Assembly: GCA_003388555.1 (NCBI GenBank)
Contig: QQVD01000068.1
Location: forward strand, 214,633-278,632
DNA from: Acidobacteriota bacterium
GTDB taxonomy: Bacteria; Acidobacteriota; Thermoanaerobaculia; Multivoradales; Multivoraceae
DNA: 64,000 nt
Reading direction: 5' to 3'
This document shows positions 17,571 to 26,435 of the stretch, piece after piece. Both the position numbers and the translations under genes were made by a program. The number at the start of each line of letters is the position of its first letter. The stretch's first letter is position 1. Under the pieces are notes generated by a model. It was given only the letters and a program-made list of their open reading frames with translations. It did not search any database and was not told where the DNA came from.

Positions 17571-17711
17571 GCTCCTGCTCGTCCGGCTCGCCGCGACGGC
17601 CCACCCTGTCGCTAGGTCGAGACGATCCGCAGCGACTGCATCGCTCCTCGAAAGCCCCAGAGGCCGTCACCCCCAGCTCCACCACAGATCCCGAATGGGA
17701 GGTTCTTCGCC

Positions 17712-18899
17712 ATGGACATGACTTTCAGCGCCGAGGACGAGCGCTTCCGACAGGAGGTGCGCGGCTGGCTCGCCGAGGCGATGCCCGAGCCGCTCAAGGA
17801 GAAGGCCTCCAACGGCGCCCACTACACGCCCGACGACGTCCGTGAGTGGCATCGCATCCTGCACTCGAAGGGATGGGCCGCCCCGAACTGGCCGGAACGA
17901 CACGGTGGCCCCGGCTGGGACGTCACCAAGCGCTTCATCTTCGGCGAGGAGGTGGCGCGGGCCCAGGCCCCGACGCTGTCGCCCTTCGGCATCGGAATGG
18001 TCGGCCCGCTCCTGATCCAGTTCGGTAGCGACGAGCAGAAGCAGCGCTTCCTGCCCAAGATCCTCTCGGGGGAGGAGCTGTGGTGCCAGGGTTACTCCGA
18101 GCCCAACGCCGGCTCCGATCTGGCAAGCCTGCAGCTGCGAGCCGATCGCGACGGCGACGAGTACGTGCTCAACGGCCAGAAGACGTGGACCTCGGCGGCG
18201 CAGTACGCCGACTGGATCTTCCTGCTCGCGCGCACCGACTCGTCGGGCAAGAAGCAGGAGGGCATCACCTTCCTGCTCGCCGACATGAAGAACACCGAGG
18301 GCATCGAGGTCAAGCCGTTCCTGAACATCGACGGCACTCCGGCCTTCGCCGACACCTACTTCACCGATGCCCGGGTGCCGCAGTCGAACCGTGTCGGCCC
18401 AGAAGGTGGCGGCTGGTCGATGGCCAAGGCACTGCTCGGTCACGAGCGGACCGGCATCGGCGGGGTCTCGGAGGCGGCGCGCTGGATCGCCCGCATCAAG
18501 CGCATCGCCAGGGACACTCCGGTCGGCACCGCGACTCTGGCCGACGATCCGGCCTTCCGGCGCCGCATCGCCAGGTTGCAGATCCGCCACCGTGCCCTGT
18601 CGATGGTCAACTACCGCACCCTCGCCGCAGCGCAGCTGGGACACGCCCCGGGACCGGAGAGCTCGATCCTCAAGATCGTCGGCACCGAGCTCGGTCAGGA
18701 GCTCACCGAGCTCGCAATGGACGCTCTCGGCCACTCGGCGCAGAGCTGGTTCGACGCACCCGCCGGCGTCGTGCCCGAATACCAGCGCTGGATCTCGAGC
18801 CGCTTCAACTATCTGCGCGCCTCGACCGTCTACGGCGGATCGAACGAGATCCAGAAGAACATCATCTCCAAGCACATCCTCGGCCTCCCCGGCGCCTGA
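17712..18899 (+). CDS. acyl-CoA dehydrogenase (subunit 1 of a tandem pair)
   Basis: FAD-dependent alpha,beta-dehydrogenation of an acyl-CoA. The 395-residue protein has the ACAD order: N-terminal helices, middle beta domain with GYSEPNAGSDLASLQ and NGQKTWTSAAQYADW (FAD/substrate), and C-terminal helices ending STVYGGSNEIQKNII. At the position of the classical MCAD catalytic Glu (YEGT) this protein has YGGS, as in enzymes whose base is elsewhere or in the partner subunit. GGAGG precedes the ATG by 8 nt. A second ACAD follows 17 bp downstream, suggesting a heteromeric enzyme. Confidence 0.9.
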   Translation: MDMTFSAEDERFRQEVRGWLAEAMPEPLKEKASNGAHYTPDDVREWHRILHSKGWAAPNWPERHGGPGWDVTKRFIFGEEVARAQAPTLSPFGIGMVGPLLIQFGSDEQKQRFLPKILSGEELWCQGYSEPNAGSDLASLQLRADRDGDEYVLNGQKTWTSAAQYADWIFLLARTDSSGKKQEGITFLLADMKNTEGIEVKPFLNIDGTPAFADTYFTDARVPQSNRVGPEGGGWSMAKALLGHERTGIGGVSEAARWIARIKRIARDTPVGTATLADDPAFRRRIARLQIRHRALSMVNYRTLAAAQLGHAPGPESSILKIVGTELGQELTELAMDALGHSAQSWFDAPAGVVPEYQRWISSRFNYLRASTVYGGSNEIQKNIISKHILGLPGA

Positions 18900-18916
18900 G
18901 GGAGATAGGACCCGAC

Positions 18917-20062
18917 ATGAACTTCGAGCTCTCCAAAGAACAGCAGATGATCGTCGGCTCGGTCGCCGGTTTCGTCAAGGACGAGTCGAACGTCGAGCGC
19001 TTCCGCGACATGCGCGAGGACGAGCGCGGCTGGGACCCCGAGGTGTGGCGGACGATGGGCGAGTACGGCTGGCTCGGTATCGCCTTCCCCGAGCAGTACG
19101 GCGGGATCGACGGCAGCTTCCTCGACATGGCGCTGATCCTCGAGCAGTTCGGCCGCGGCCTGGTTCCCGAGCCGTACATCGCATCGGTCGTGCTCGCGGG
19201 CAGCCTGGTGCTCGAGCTCGGCAGCGACGACCAGAAGAACGGGCTGCTGGCGCCCATGCTCGCCGGCGAGGCCTCACTGGCGCTCGCCTATGCCGAACGG
19301 CAGAGCCGCTACCGGCTCGAGGACTGTCTGACCACCGCCAGCGTCGAAGGAGACGGCTACCGCATCTCCGGAGAGAAGGTCTGGGTGCTCAACGGGCATG
19401 CCGCCGACTCGATCCTGGTCGTCGCCCGGACTTCGGGCGAGCAGCTCGATCGCGACGGCCTCACCCTCTTCGTGGTTCCCTCCGACGCAGAAGGCCTCGA
19501 GCGCACCGCGGTGCGCGGGATGGACGGCCAGCGCTCGGCGATGCTCTCACTGAACGGCGTCGCGGCCGGCCCGGAGCAGGTCCTCGGCCCGGTCGGCGGC
19601 GCGCTGCCGGCGCTCGAGTGGGCGCTCGACCGCGCCGCCGCAGCGGCTTGTGCCGAGGCCCAGGGTGCTCTCAAGGAGCTGCTCGACCGCACCGTCGACT
19701 ACCTGAAGAATCGCGAACAGTTCGGGGTCAAGATCGGCTCGTTCCAGGCGCTCCAGCATCGCGCGGCGGAGATGTTCGCCGAGGTCGAGCTGTGCAAGGG
19801 AACGATGATCCTGGCGGCGTTGAGTGCCGACCTCGAGGATCCTGCCGAACGGGCGGCGGAGATCTCGGCGGCCAAGGTGCAGCTCACCGACGGCGGTTGG
19901 TTCGTGCTCGAGCACGCCCTGCAGCTGCACGGCGGCATCGCACTGACCGACGAGCAGGATCTCGGCCTCTTCTTCAAGCGGGTGCGGGTGCTGCAGGGTC
20001 TCTTCGGCGACGCCGACCACCACGTCGACCGCTTCCAGGCCCTCCCTGGCTTCGCCGCCTGA
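18917..20062 (+). CDS. acyl-CoA dehydrogenase (subunit 2 of a tandem pair)
   Basis: A 381-residue ACAD-family protein that differs from its upstream neighbour: the middle domain is divergent (LAYAERQSRYRLED where a GxxExxxGSD motif is expected) and the C-terminus reads LQGLFGDADHHVDR in place of a YxGT/YGGx motif. This pattern is common in the companion subunit of alpha2beta2 acyl-CoA dehydrogenases known from sterol side-chain degradation in actinobacteria. The ATG at 18917 follows AGGA at 6-nt spacing and lies 17 bp after the first subunit's stop. The substrate is unknown. Confidence 0.86.
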   Translation: MNFELSKEQQMIVGSVAGFVKDESNVERFRDMREDERGWDPEVWRTMGEYGWLGIAFPEQYGGIDGSFLDMALILEQFGRGLVPEPYIASVVLAGSLVLELGSDDQKNGLLAPMLAGEASLALAYAERQSRYRLEDCLTTASVEGDGYRISGEKVWVLNGHAADSILVVARTSGEQLDRDGLTLFVVPSDAEGLERTAVRGMDGQRSAMLSLNGVAAGPEQVLGPVGGALPALEWALDRAAAAACAEAQGALKELLDRTVDYLKNREQFGVKIGSFQALQHRAAEMFAEVELCKGTMILAALSADLEDPAERAAEISAAKVQLTDGGWFVLEHALQLHGGIALTDEQDLGLFFKRVRVLQGLFGDADHHVDRFQALPGFAA

Positions 20063-20154
20063 AGACGGCGGGGCCGGCGGGACCCGCACGACGGCGCTTC
20101 CACCGAAGCGCGCTGCAGCGGTGGAAGCGCCGACGTGCCGCCGCCGGCCGCGGA

Positions 20155-21099
20155 CTACTCGGGCAGGCCTGGGATGCCGCTGCAGTCGTGCGGCTCGTCG
20201 TTCACGGTGCACTCGCACGAGCCACCGTCACACTCGACCTGCACTCGGCACTGTCCGGAGCCACCGCAGAGGGCGCTGGGATCGAACGAGCCGAGATCGC
20301 CTCCTTCGAGCACCCGAACCCGCACCTGGCAGTCGTCGCCGTCCTCGCACTCCTCGCCGAGTTGATGCAGCCGGATCACGTGCGGCCCGGCGCCAGAGCC
20401 GAGCTCCTTCACCTCGACCTGGGCCGACATCTGCCGCACCGTGCCGTCACGCCACACCTCGAGAGCGGCCGTCTCACCATCCTCCATCCGGCGCACTTCG
20501 GCCCCGATGGCGCGCGCCGAGGCGACTCGCTCGCCGTTCACCGAGGTGATCACGTCGCCAGCCCGGATCCCGGCGCGCTCCGCCGGCGATCCTTCGACGA
20601 CTCTGCTGACCATGGCGCCTTCACCGGCGGGGACGCCGAAGGTCTCGCGCAGCTGGTCGGTGATCTCACTGAGCTCGACACCGAGCATCGTCCGCTTGCC
20701 GAGGGCGAAGTCCCAGGAGCCGCCGCGGACCACGAAGGTGTTCGCATCGCCGTCGGACGAGACCCAGCTGTGGGCGCCGTGCGGCAGCTCGACGGCGCCG
20801 TCCTCGCCGACGAAGAGGACCCTTCGGCGCTCGCAGTCCTGCTCGCCCGGCTCACAACCGAGCGCCTCGAGCTCGTGCACACGCACGCCATCGGAACCGG
20901 TGCCCCGCCGGACTTCGACGACGACCCGCTCGTGCTCTCCGCCGGCACTCTCGGCGGCACTCTGGGCGAGGATGCCGCCCGCGCCGACCGGGGCGATCAG
21001 TGCGAGCAGGGCGATCATCACGGTGACGATGGATCGAGATCGCGCACCGGCCGGAAGGGGCATCGCCTCGATGCGGCGGATCGAAGGTTCATTCAGCAT
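20155..21099 (-). CDS. secreted PDZ domain protein with cysteine-rich tail
   Basis: A 314-residue protein. A signal peptide (about 24-46, ending GGILAQS) is followed by a region with CEPGEQDC, then a PDZ domain (about 140-230) with LGVELSEITDQL, VVEGSPAERAGIRAGDVI and SVNGERV, and finally about 75 residues containing eight cysteines (ECEDGDDC, then six more in the last 35 residues). No protease domain is present, so it is an adaptor or substrate-binding protein of the envelope and not an HtrA enzyme. The even number of cysteines suggests disulfides. The start at 21099 is supported by AGGAG 7 nt upstream. Confidence 0.72.
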   Translation of the reverse strand: MLNEPSIRRIEAMPLPAGARSRSIVTVMIALLALIAPVGAGGILAQSAAESAGGEHERVVVEVRRGTGSDGVRVHELEALGCEPGEQDCERRRVLFVGEDGAVELPHGAHSWVSSDGDANTFVVRGGSWDFALGKRTMLGVELSEITDQLRETFGVPAGEGAMVSRVVEGSPAERAGIRAGDVITSVNGERVASARAIGAEVRRMEDGETAALEVWRDGTVRQMSAQVEVKELGSGAGPHVIRLHQLGEECEDGDDCQVRVRVLEGGDLGSFDPSALCGGSGQCRVQVECDGGSCECTVNDEPHDCSGIPGLPE

Positions 21100-21158
21100 C
21101 TCTCGACTCCTGTCCTGTGGTGTCTTTGGTCACTGACTGTTTTAGTGACCGGGTTTCT

Positions 21159-21190
21159 GGGTGACTGGGTGACCAGGTGACTCTGGTGAT
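21159..21190. repeat. GGGTGACT-type 8-bp degenerate tandem repeat
   Basis: Four adjacent 8-bp units: GGGTGACT, GGGTGACC, AGGTGACT, CTGGTGAT. It lies upstream of the PDZ gene. The core GTGAC is also the core of the 15-bp repeat at 17526. Confidence 0.6.
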
Positions 21191-21416
21191 CTCGCGGCCG
21201 CTGTAGGACGACCCCCTCCGGCGTCGCGCCGGCCGATGCTCCGAGCCGGCGCCGGGAGCTCGTTGCGTGGACTTCGCCACGGCGCCGTTGGAGAGCCGCC
21301 GTCGTGGCCCACGAGCCTCGGCTCGTAGGGTGGAACGAACGAAGGCGCGGCTGGTTCCCTGGCCACGACGAGGCCAGCGCCGGGTTCTGCGGGCCCTGCG
21401 CAGGCGGAGATTCCAC

Positions 21417-21446
21417 TGGACAGTCGGCTGCCTGCGTGGTTAAACT
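21417..21446 (+). promoter_or_regulatory. promoter of the hybrid histidine kinase gene
   Basis: TGGACA (21417-21422; 5 of 6 to TTGACA), 18-bp spacer, TAAACT (21441-21446; 4 of 6 to TATAAT). The predicted start near 21453 leaves a very short leader before the GTG/ATG at 21467/21476. Confidence 0.45.
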
Positions 21447-21449
21447 AGT

Positions 21450-21461
21450 AAAACGAGTTTT
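21450..21461. promoter_or_regulatory. palindrome at the predicted transcription start (possible operator)
   Basis: AAAAC-GA-GTTTT is a perfect 12-bp inverted repeat (5-bp arms) in an otherwise GC-rich background, directly downstream of the proposed -10 of the kinase gene. Position suggests a repressor or autoregulator site. Confidence 0.3.
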
Positions 21462-21466
21462 CGCTG

Positions 21467-23158
21467 GTGATCCTCATGAACTCCAAGAACGAACCCGGAA
21501 CCCTGCCAGGCGAGTCCTCGCCCGCCCCCCCGACGACCGACCTCATCGATCCGCGGCCGGCCGTCGCGGCAGATCTGGGCGCCTTGCTCTCCACGCTGCC
21601 GGCCTGGATCCTCGAGCTCGACGCCGAGGGCACGATCCTCTACTCCAACCGCGAGCTCGGCCCTTCCGACGACGCCGGGCCGGAATCCGCCTCTGAGGCC
21701 GCGGCGACCGGAACGGAGCAGAGCGCGCCCGAGGCGCAGCCGAGCCGCCTGGTCGGGACCCGGCTGGGCGACTGGCTCGACCCCACGAGCCGCGACCTCG
21801 AGGCGGTGATGCGCAAGGAGGCTCTCGACGGCAGGAGCCCGCACACTGTGGAGGTGACCTTCGCCGGCCGGCCGGATCTTCCGCTGTCGCTCAGAGCGGC
21901 GCCCAACGGCCCGCAGGACGGAGCCGCGACGATCTCTGTGATCCTCACGGACATCGCCGAGAACAAGCGCCTCGAGAGCGACCGCCGCGCTCTCCACGAC
22001 CGCATCGAACGGTCGAAGAAGATGGAGAGCATCGGCGTGCTGGCCGGCGGCGTCGCGCACGACTTCAACAACCTGATGGTCGGCGTCCTCGGCAACGCCG
22101 ACATGCTGCGCGAGAGGATCGAGCCGGGCTCGATGGAGCACGAGCTGGTCTGCAGCATCGAGCAGGCCGCCCACCGCGCCAGCGAGCTCTGCTACCAGAT
22201 GCTGGCCTACGCCGGCCAGGCCCGGATGCAGCCGAAGCGGATCGACCTCAACCGCCTGATCGAGGATCTGGTGCCTGCGCTGCGGGAGCAGATCGGCGAC
22301 AGCGCCTCGCTGCAGCTCAGCCTGTCGCCGCAGATGGCGCCGTTCCGCGGCGACCGTTCCCAGATCGAACGGGTGATCTGTCAGCTGGTGGCGAACGCCG
22401 CCGAGGCACAGCGCAGCGCCCGCGGCACGATCTCTCTCACCACCAGGGTCGCCGCCCTCGAGACCGAGGAGCTCAAGCAGGCCCGCCTGGGACCCTACCT
22501 GCCGACGGGGCGCTACGTGGTGCTCGAGGTCCGGGACGACGGCGAGGGCATCGCCGCGGAGCACATGGGGCGGATCTTCGAGCCCTTCTACTCGACCCGC
22601 TTCGCCGGTCGCGGTCTCGGACTCGCCGCTACGCACGGCATCGTCAAGATCCACGGCGGCGGCATCCGTATCCGCTCTGAGCTGCGCCGCGGCACGACGG
22701 TCGAGGTGATCTTCCCGGTCGCCTCCAAGCTGCTGCCGGTCACCGACGAGCTGACCGTCGAGCGGTTGCGTCTCGAGATCGGACAGGTACTGCTCGCCGA
22801 TGACGACATCGTCGACCGTACCCACGCAAGACGCTCCCTGGAGCAGGCTGGCTATCTCGTCCGCACCGCCCGCGACGGCGGCGAAGCGCTGCGCATCTTC
22901 TCCGCCAACCCATCGCACTACCGCCTCGTGGTCCTCGACCTGACCATGCCGAAGATGAATGGCGACGAGCTGTTGCGCGCGATCCGCCAGCGCAGCCGCG
23001 AGGTGCCGGTGCTGCTCTGCTCGGGCATCCCCCGCCACGACCTCGAGCAGGCGCTGGCGGCCGACCCCCACCTCGGCTTCCTCGGCAAGCCCTACCGCAG
23101 CGACGAGCTGGTCGCCGCCGCCCAGCGAGCGCTCGAACCGAGCTCCCGAGCGGTCTGA
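21467..23158 (+). CDS. hybrid sensor histidine kinase/response regulator
   Basis: A 563-residue, apparently cytoplasmic kinase with no transmembrane helix. Order: PAS-like region (about 36-165), HisKA with phospho-acceptor His198 in GGVAHDFNNL, HATPase_c with LVANAAEAQ (N box), VRDDGEGI (G1), FEPFYSTRFAGRGLGLA (F and G2 boxes), then a C-terminal receiver domain (about 442-563) with LLADDD, phospho-acceptor Asp491 in VVLDLTMP, and Lys541 in LGKPY. It could start at GTG 21467 or ATG 21476. The HDFNN-type H box is typical of soluble HWE/NtrB-like kinases. No partner regulator gene is adjacent. Confidence 0.9.
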   Translation: MILMNSKNEPGTLPGESSPAPPTTDLIDPRPAVAADLGALLSTLPAWILELDAEGTILYSNRELGPSDDAGPESASEAAATGTEQSAPEAQPSRLVGTRLGDWLDPTSRDLEAVMRKEALDGRSPHTVEVTFAGRPDLPLSLRAAPNGPQDGAATISVILTDIAENKRLESDRRALHDRIERSKKMESIGVLAGGVAHDFNNLMVGVLGNADMLRERIEPGSMEHELVCSIEQAAHRASELCYQMLAYAGQARMQPKRIDLNRLIEDLVPALREQIGDSASLQLSLSPQMAPFRGDRSQIERVICQLVANAAEAQRSARGTISLTTRVAALETEELKQARLGPYLPTGRYVVLEVRDDGEGIAAEHMGRIFEPFYSTRFAGRGLGLAATHGIVKIHGGGIRIRSELRRGTTVEVIFPVASKLLPVTDELTVERLRLEIGQVLLADDDIVDRTHARRSLEQAGYLVRTARDGGEALRIFSANPSHYRLVVLDLTMPKMNGDELLRAIRQRSREVPVLLCSGIPRHDLEQALAADPHLGFLGKPYRSDELVAAAQRALEPSSRAV

Positions 23159-23340
23159 GCGCTGCACCGCGGAGGGCGCCACGGCACCGTCCTCGACGCC
23201 GGGACGGCGACCGGTCAAGATCCGGCAGCGGTCGACGACGCAACGCCGCGGCGCGGGTCGCCGAGCCATCGGCTCATCGTGCCTGACTCCCCTGCGCCGA
23301 CCGGCATGGAGGGCGGTCGTCTGCCGTCCCCGAGATCCCG

Positions 23341-24516
23341 ATGCCGCCCGATCCCACCGACCTGACGCCGCTCGGCGCCCGATCCTCCGATCCACGACTC
23401 GCCGCGTGGGGATGGACGCGCCACCGCGAGTTGTGGTGGGACGGTCAGCAGGAGGAGGACCGCAGCCGCCTCGAGCCCGGCCGGGTCGTCAAGGAGCTGC
23501 GCGGAGTGCTCGAGGTGCAGACGGCGAGCGAACGGATCGACACGCGCATTCCCGGTCGCTACTTCCAACCGGGCTCGGATCCCGCCGAGGTGCCGACGGT
23601 TGGCGATTGGGTGCTGGTGCCCAGGGAACGACCGCCCGGCGACTGCTGGATCGAGCGGGTGCTGCCGAGGAGCTCGAAGTTCTCCCGCAAGGTGGCGGGC
23701 AACCAGACCGTCGAGCAGGTCGTCGCCGCCAACGTCGACGATCTCTTCATCGTCATGGGCCTCGACGGCGGCTTCAACCTGCGCCGCCTGGAGCGTTTCC
23801 TCGCCGCTGCGCGCGACGGCGGCGCGCGGCCCGTCGTGGTGCTCAACAAGGCCGACCTCGCCTCCGACCTGGCGCAGCGCATCGCCGCCGTGCGAGACCA
23901 GTTGCACGGAGCAGCCCTCTACGTGACGAGCTCCAAGCGCGATCTCGGTGAGCAGCTCCTGCAGCTCTCGGTCGACGGGCTGACGGAGCTGCGCCGGGCG
24001 CTCGAACCGGGCAGGACGATCGCTTTCGTCGGTTCCTCGGGGGTCGGCAAGTCGACCCTCGTCAACACCCTCTTCGGCGAGCAGGTGATGAGGGTGCGTT
24101 CGGTCCGCGAACGCGACGAGCGAGGCCAGCACACCACCAGCCATCGCGAGCTCGTGCGGCTGCCCGGCGGCACCCTGCTGATCGACAACCCCGGCGTGCG
24201 CGAGCTCCAGGGCTGGCTGGTCGACGAGGGAATCGAGGAGACCTTCGAGGAGATCCGGTCCATCGCCGCCGACTGCCGCTTCCGCGACTGCCGTCACCAG
24301 CAGGAGCCGGGTTGTGCCGTGCGCGAGGCGCTCGAACGGGGATCCATCGATGAGCAGCGTCTCGACAGCTTCCTCAAGCTGGAGCAGGAGTCGCAGCAGC
24401 AGGCGGAGCGCCGACGAGAGCGGGAGCGCGCCCAGGAGTCCCTGCGCTCGCGCAAGCGCAAGGCCCGCAAGACGAGACGGCGGCCGGAGCGGCACGACGA
24501 CACGGCCAGCGAGTGA
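23341..24516 (+). CDS. rsgA: ribosome small-subunit-dependent GTPase A
   Basis: Circularly permuted GTPase that checks late 30S assembly. Order of motifs: OB-fold N-terminus, then G4 NKAD (169-172), then the P-loop GSSGVGKST (231-239), then G3 DNPG (282-285; usually DTPG), then a zinc knuckle with Cys312, Cys317, His319 and Cys325. This order (G4 before G1) is diagnostic. The C-terminal 40 residues are strongly basic, suitable for rRNA contact. The 391-residue length is slightly above the usual 300-350 because of the N- and C-terminal extensions. Confidence 0.94.
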   Translation: MPPDPTDLTPLGARSSDPRLAAWGWTRHRELWWDGQQEEDRSRLEPGRVVKELRGVLEVQTASERIDTRIPGRYFQPGSDPAEVPTVGDWVLVPRERPPGDCWIERVLPRSSKFSRKVAGNQTVEQVVAANVDDLFIVMGLDGGFNLRRLERFLAAARDGGARPVVVLNKADLASDLAQRIAAVRDQLHGAALYVTSSKRDLGEQLLQLSVDGLTELRRALEPGRTIAFVGSSGVGKSTLVNTLFGEQVMRVRSVRERDERGQHTTSHRELVRLPGGTLLIDNPGVRELQGWLVDEGIEETFEEIRSIAADCRFRDCRHQQEPGCAVREALERGSIDEQRLDSFLKLEQESQQQAERRRERERAQESLRSRKRKARKTRRRPERHDDTASE

Positions 24517-24778
24517 GGCCTGGCTCGAGCGCGAGGACCCGGCGGCGGCGAAGGGAGCTCGCACCCGTGCTGTGCGCCGACGGCTACCCGGCCCGGGAGG
24601 CCACTGCCGTGCCGCCGGATCTGTCAGCCAGGCCCACACCTTCGGCTGCATACGCGATTGACTTAGGATCGCGGGCCGAAACCACGACACCGGCACAGCG
24701 CGCGTCTCGCCCTGCGCCCGAGCAACAGCCAAGGGGCGATGGGCGTCTTCGCCGCAACCTCCTCCATCGAGCCGTCAG

Positions 24779-25486
24779 ATGTCTCCCCCAACCCGCCGCT
24801 CACCGCGCAGCCGCCCTTCGCCCGAGGCCGCGGAGCCGAACGGCACCTTCGACGCCGCGACCCGGCAGCAGATCGACGCGGTGGTCGCGGCTCTGCACGA
24901 GCTCTACCCGGACGCCGACTGCGAGCTCGCCTGGGAGACGCCGCTGGATCTCCTGATCGCCACCATCCTCTCGGCACAGTCGACCGATGCGCGCGTCAAC
25001 CAGGTCACCCGCGATCTCTTCAGCCGCTACCGCACCGCCTCCGACTACGCCGATGCCGACGTCGCAGAGCTCGAGGAGGAGATCCGCTCCACCGGCTTCT
25101 ACCGCCAGAAGGCGAAGAACCTGATCGGCGCCGGCGAGATCCTGCGCGACAGGTTCGCCGGCGAGGTGCCGCGCACGATCGACGAGCTGACCGAGGTCCC
25201 AGGCGCGGCGCGCAAGACCGCGAACGTGGTCCTCGGCACGGCCTACGGGATCCCCTCCGGATTCGTCGTCGACACCCACGTCAAGCGCCTCGCCCATCGT
25301 CTCGGACTCAGCGCCGAGACCAGGCCGGAGAAGATCGAGAGCGACCTGATGGCGCGGATCCCCCGCGACGAGTGGATCTTCGCCGCCCACGCCCTGATCT
25401 GGCACGGCCGCCGTGTCTGCCATGCTCGACGCCCCCAGTGCGGCGACTGTGGGCTGGCCGACCACTGTCCTCGCAACGGGCTGTGA
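24779..25486 (+). CDS. nth: endonuclease III (DNA glycosylase/AP lyase)
   Basis: Excises oxidised pyrimidines and cleaves the abasic site. The helix-hairpin-helix reads EVPGAARKTANVV with catalytic Lys146; the usual LPGVG hairpin is VPGAA here. The second catalytic residue is Asp165 (VVDTHV). The 4Fe-4S loop has Cys214-X6-Cys221-X2-Cys224-X5-Cys230, the exact family spacing. The 235 residues include about 25 extra at the N-terminus. A possible AT-containing promoter segment (TTGACTTAGGAT at 24658) lies about 120 bp upstream. Confidence 0.95.
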   Translation: MSPPTRRSPRSRPSPEAAEPNGTFDAATRQQIDAVVAALHELYPDADCELAWETPLDLLIATILSAQSTDARVNQVTRDLFSRYRTASDYADADVAELEEEIRSTGFYRQKAKNLIGAGEILRDRFAGEVPRTIDELTEVPGAARKTANVVLGTAYGIPSGFVVDTHVKRLAHRLGLSAETRPEKIESDLMARIPRDEWIFAAHALIWHGRRVCHARRPQCGDCGLADHCPRNGL

Positions 25487-25556
25487 TCTTCCGCTGCGAC
25501 GCGCACACCTGTCCGACACCCTCCGCCTGGACGACTGCCGACTCCACCCGAGCGCG

Positions 25557-26396
25557 ATGAACTCCGATCTCGAAGGACGTTCGATCCTCGTCACCGGCGC
25601 CAGCGGCGGCATCGGCCAGCGACTCGTCGAGGTCCTGGTCGAGGAAGGTGCGCACTGCTTCCTCCACTACAACCGCGGCAGCGGTGCGGCCGCCCGGCTG
25701 GTGGCCCGACTCGAGCGACGTCATCCCTTCGCACGGCTCGCCGGCGGCGGCGCCGACCTGTGCGACGAGGCGGCCATCGACGCGCTCTTCGAGGCGTTCG
25801 CAGAGTGGAGCCCACAGCCCTTCGGACTGGTCGTCAACGCCGGCATCTGGCCACGGGACGACGTCGCGATCACCGACATGGATCTGCACCGATGGCGGCG
25901 CACGATCGAAGTCAACCTCACCGGCGCCTTCCTGTGCTGCCGCGCCTTCCTGCGCCTGCTGGCGCGGCGGGCCGAGACCGACGGCGGCGGCGGCGACGCG
26001 AGCATCGTGCTTATCGGATCCACCGCCGCTCTCCACGGCGAGGCCGATCACGCCGACTATGCCGCCTCGAAGGCGGCGCTGCACGGTCTGATGCTGTCGC
26101 TCAAGAACGAGATGGTGCGAGTCACTCCCGCCGGCAGGGTCAACCTGGTGCATCCGGGCTGGGTACGCACACCGATGGCCGAAGCGACGCTGGCCGAGCC
26201 GGGCGTCGTCGAGAGGGTGACGGCGACGATGGCCCTGCGCAAGGTGGCCACGCCCGACGACGTCGCCGCCGCGGTGTGCTTCCTCCTCTCACCGCGGCTG
26301 GCCGGCCACCTGACCGGCGTCGCCCTGCCGGTGTCCGGCGGCATGGAGGGACGGCTGCTGCACCCCGGCGGGCTCACCGCCGACGGCGGCAGCTGA
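25557..26396 (+). CDS. SDR family oxidoreductase
   Basis: A 279-residue classical short-chain dehydrogenase/reductase: cofactor motif TGASGGIG (13-20), VVNAG (about 92-96), and catalytic residues Asn120, Ser155, Tyr168 and Lys172 (YAASK). The HPGWVRTPM segment after the active site and the C-terminal GVALPVSGGM are typical of FabG/BKR-like members. The ATG at 25557 sits just before the Rossmann fold; the frame is open upstream but overlaps the end of nth. The substrate is not deducible. Confidence 0.86.
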   Translation: MNSDLEGRSILVTGASGGIGQRLVEVLVEEGAHCFLHYNRGSGAAARLVARLERRHPFARLAGGGADLCDEAAIDALFEAFAEWSPQPFGLVVNAGIWPRDDVAITDMDLHRWRRTIEVNLTGAFLCCRAFLRLLARRAETDGGGGDASIVLIGSTAALHGEADHADYAASKAALHGLMLSLKNEMVRVTPAGRVNLVHPGWVRTPMAEATLAEPGVVERVTATMALRKVATPDDVAAAVCFLLSPRLAGHLTGVALPVSGGMEGRLLHPGGLTADGGS

Positions 26397-26435
26397 GACC
26401 CCGGCCGGCGCCCGCCGGATGTGGGCGCGGCTGCC

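Larger units (their letters stand above)
17144..17711. other. 568-bp intergenic region with promoter and triple repeat
   Basis: Separates the divergent FabH-like gene and the acyl-CoA dehydrogenase pair. It contains a probable plus-strand promoter (17411-17438), three perfect 15-bp repeats (17526-17570), and the ribosome-binding site GGAGG at about 17699. I see no supportable gene in it. The leader from the proposed promoter to the ATG would be about 265 nt. Confidence 0.6.
21100..21466. other. 367-bp intergenic region between divergent PDZ and kinase genes
   Basis: Holds an 8-bp degenerate repeat (21159-21190), the ribosome-binding site of the PDZ gene, and, at its right end, an AT-rich promoter and palindrome for the histidine kinase. 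No supportable gene. Confidence 0.6.

Noticed and set aside
17429-17845. Plus-strand 138-codon frame crossing the triple repeat
   Set aside because: It encodes an SDPTASDPTASDPT low-complexity tract with no family and overlaps the start of the acyl-CoA dehydrogenase in another frame. The repeat is best regarded as non-coding.
24658-24669. Strong promoter TTGACTTAGGAT before nth
   Set aside because: The -35-like TTGACT has no -10 at 16-18 bp, and the -10-like TAGGAT has no good -35. Mentioned only as a possible element.
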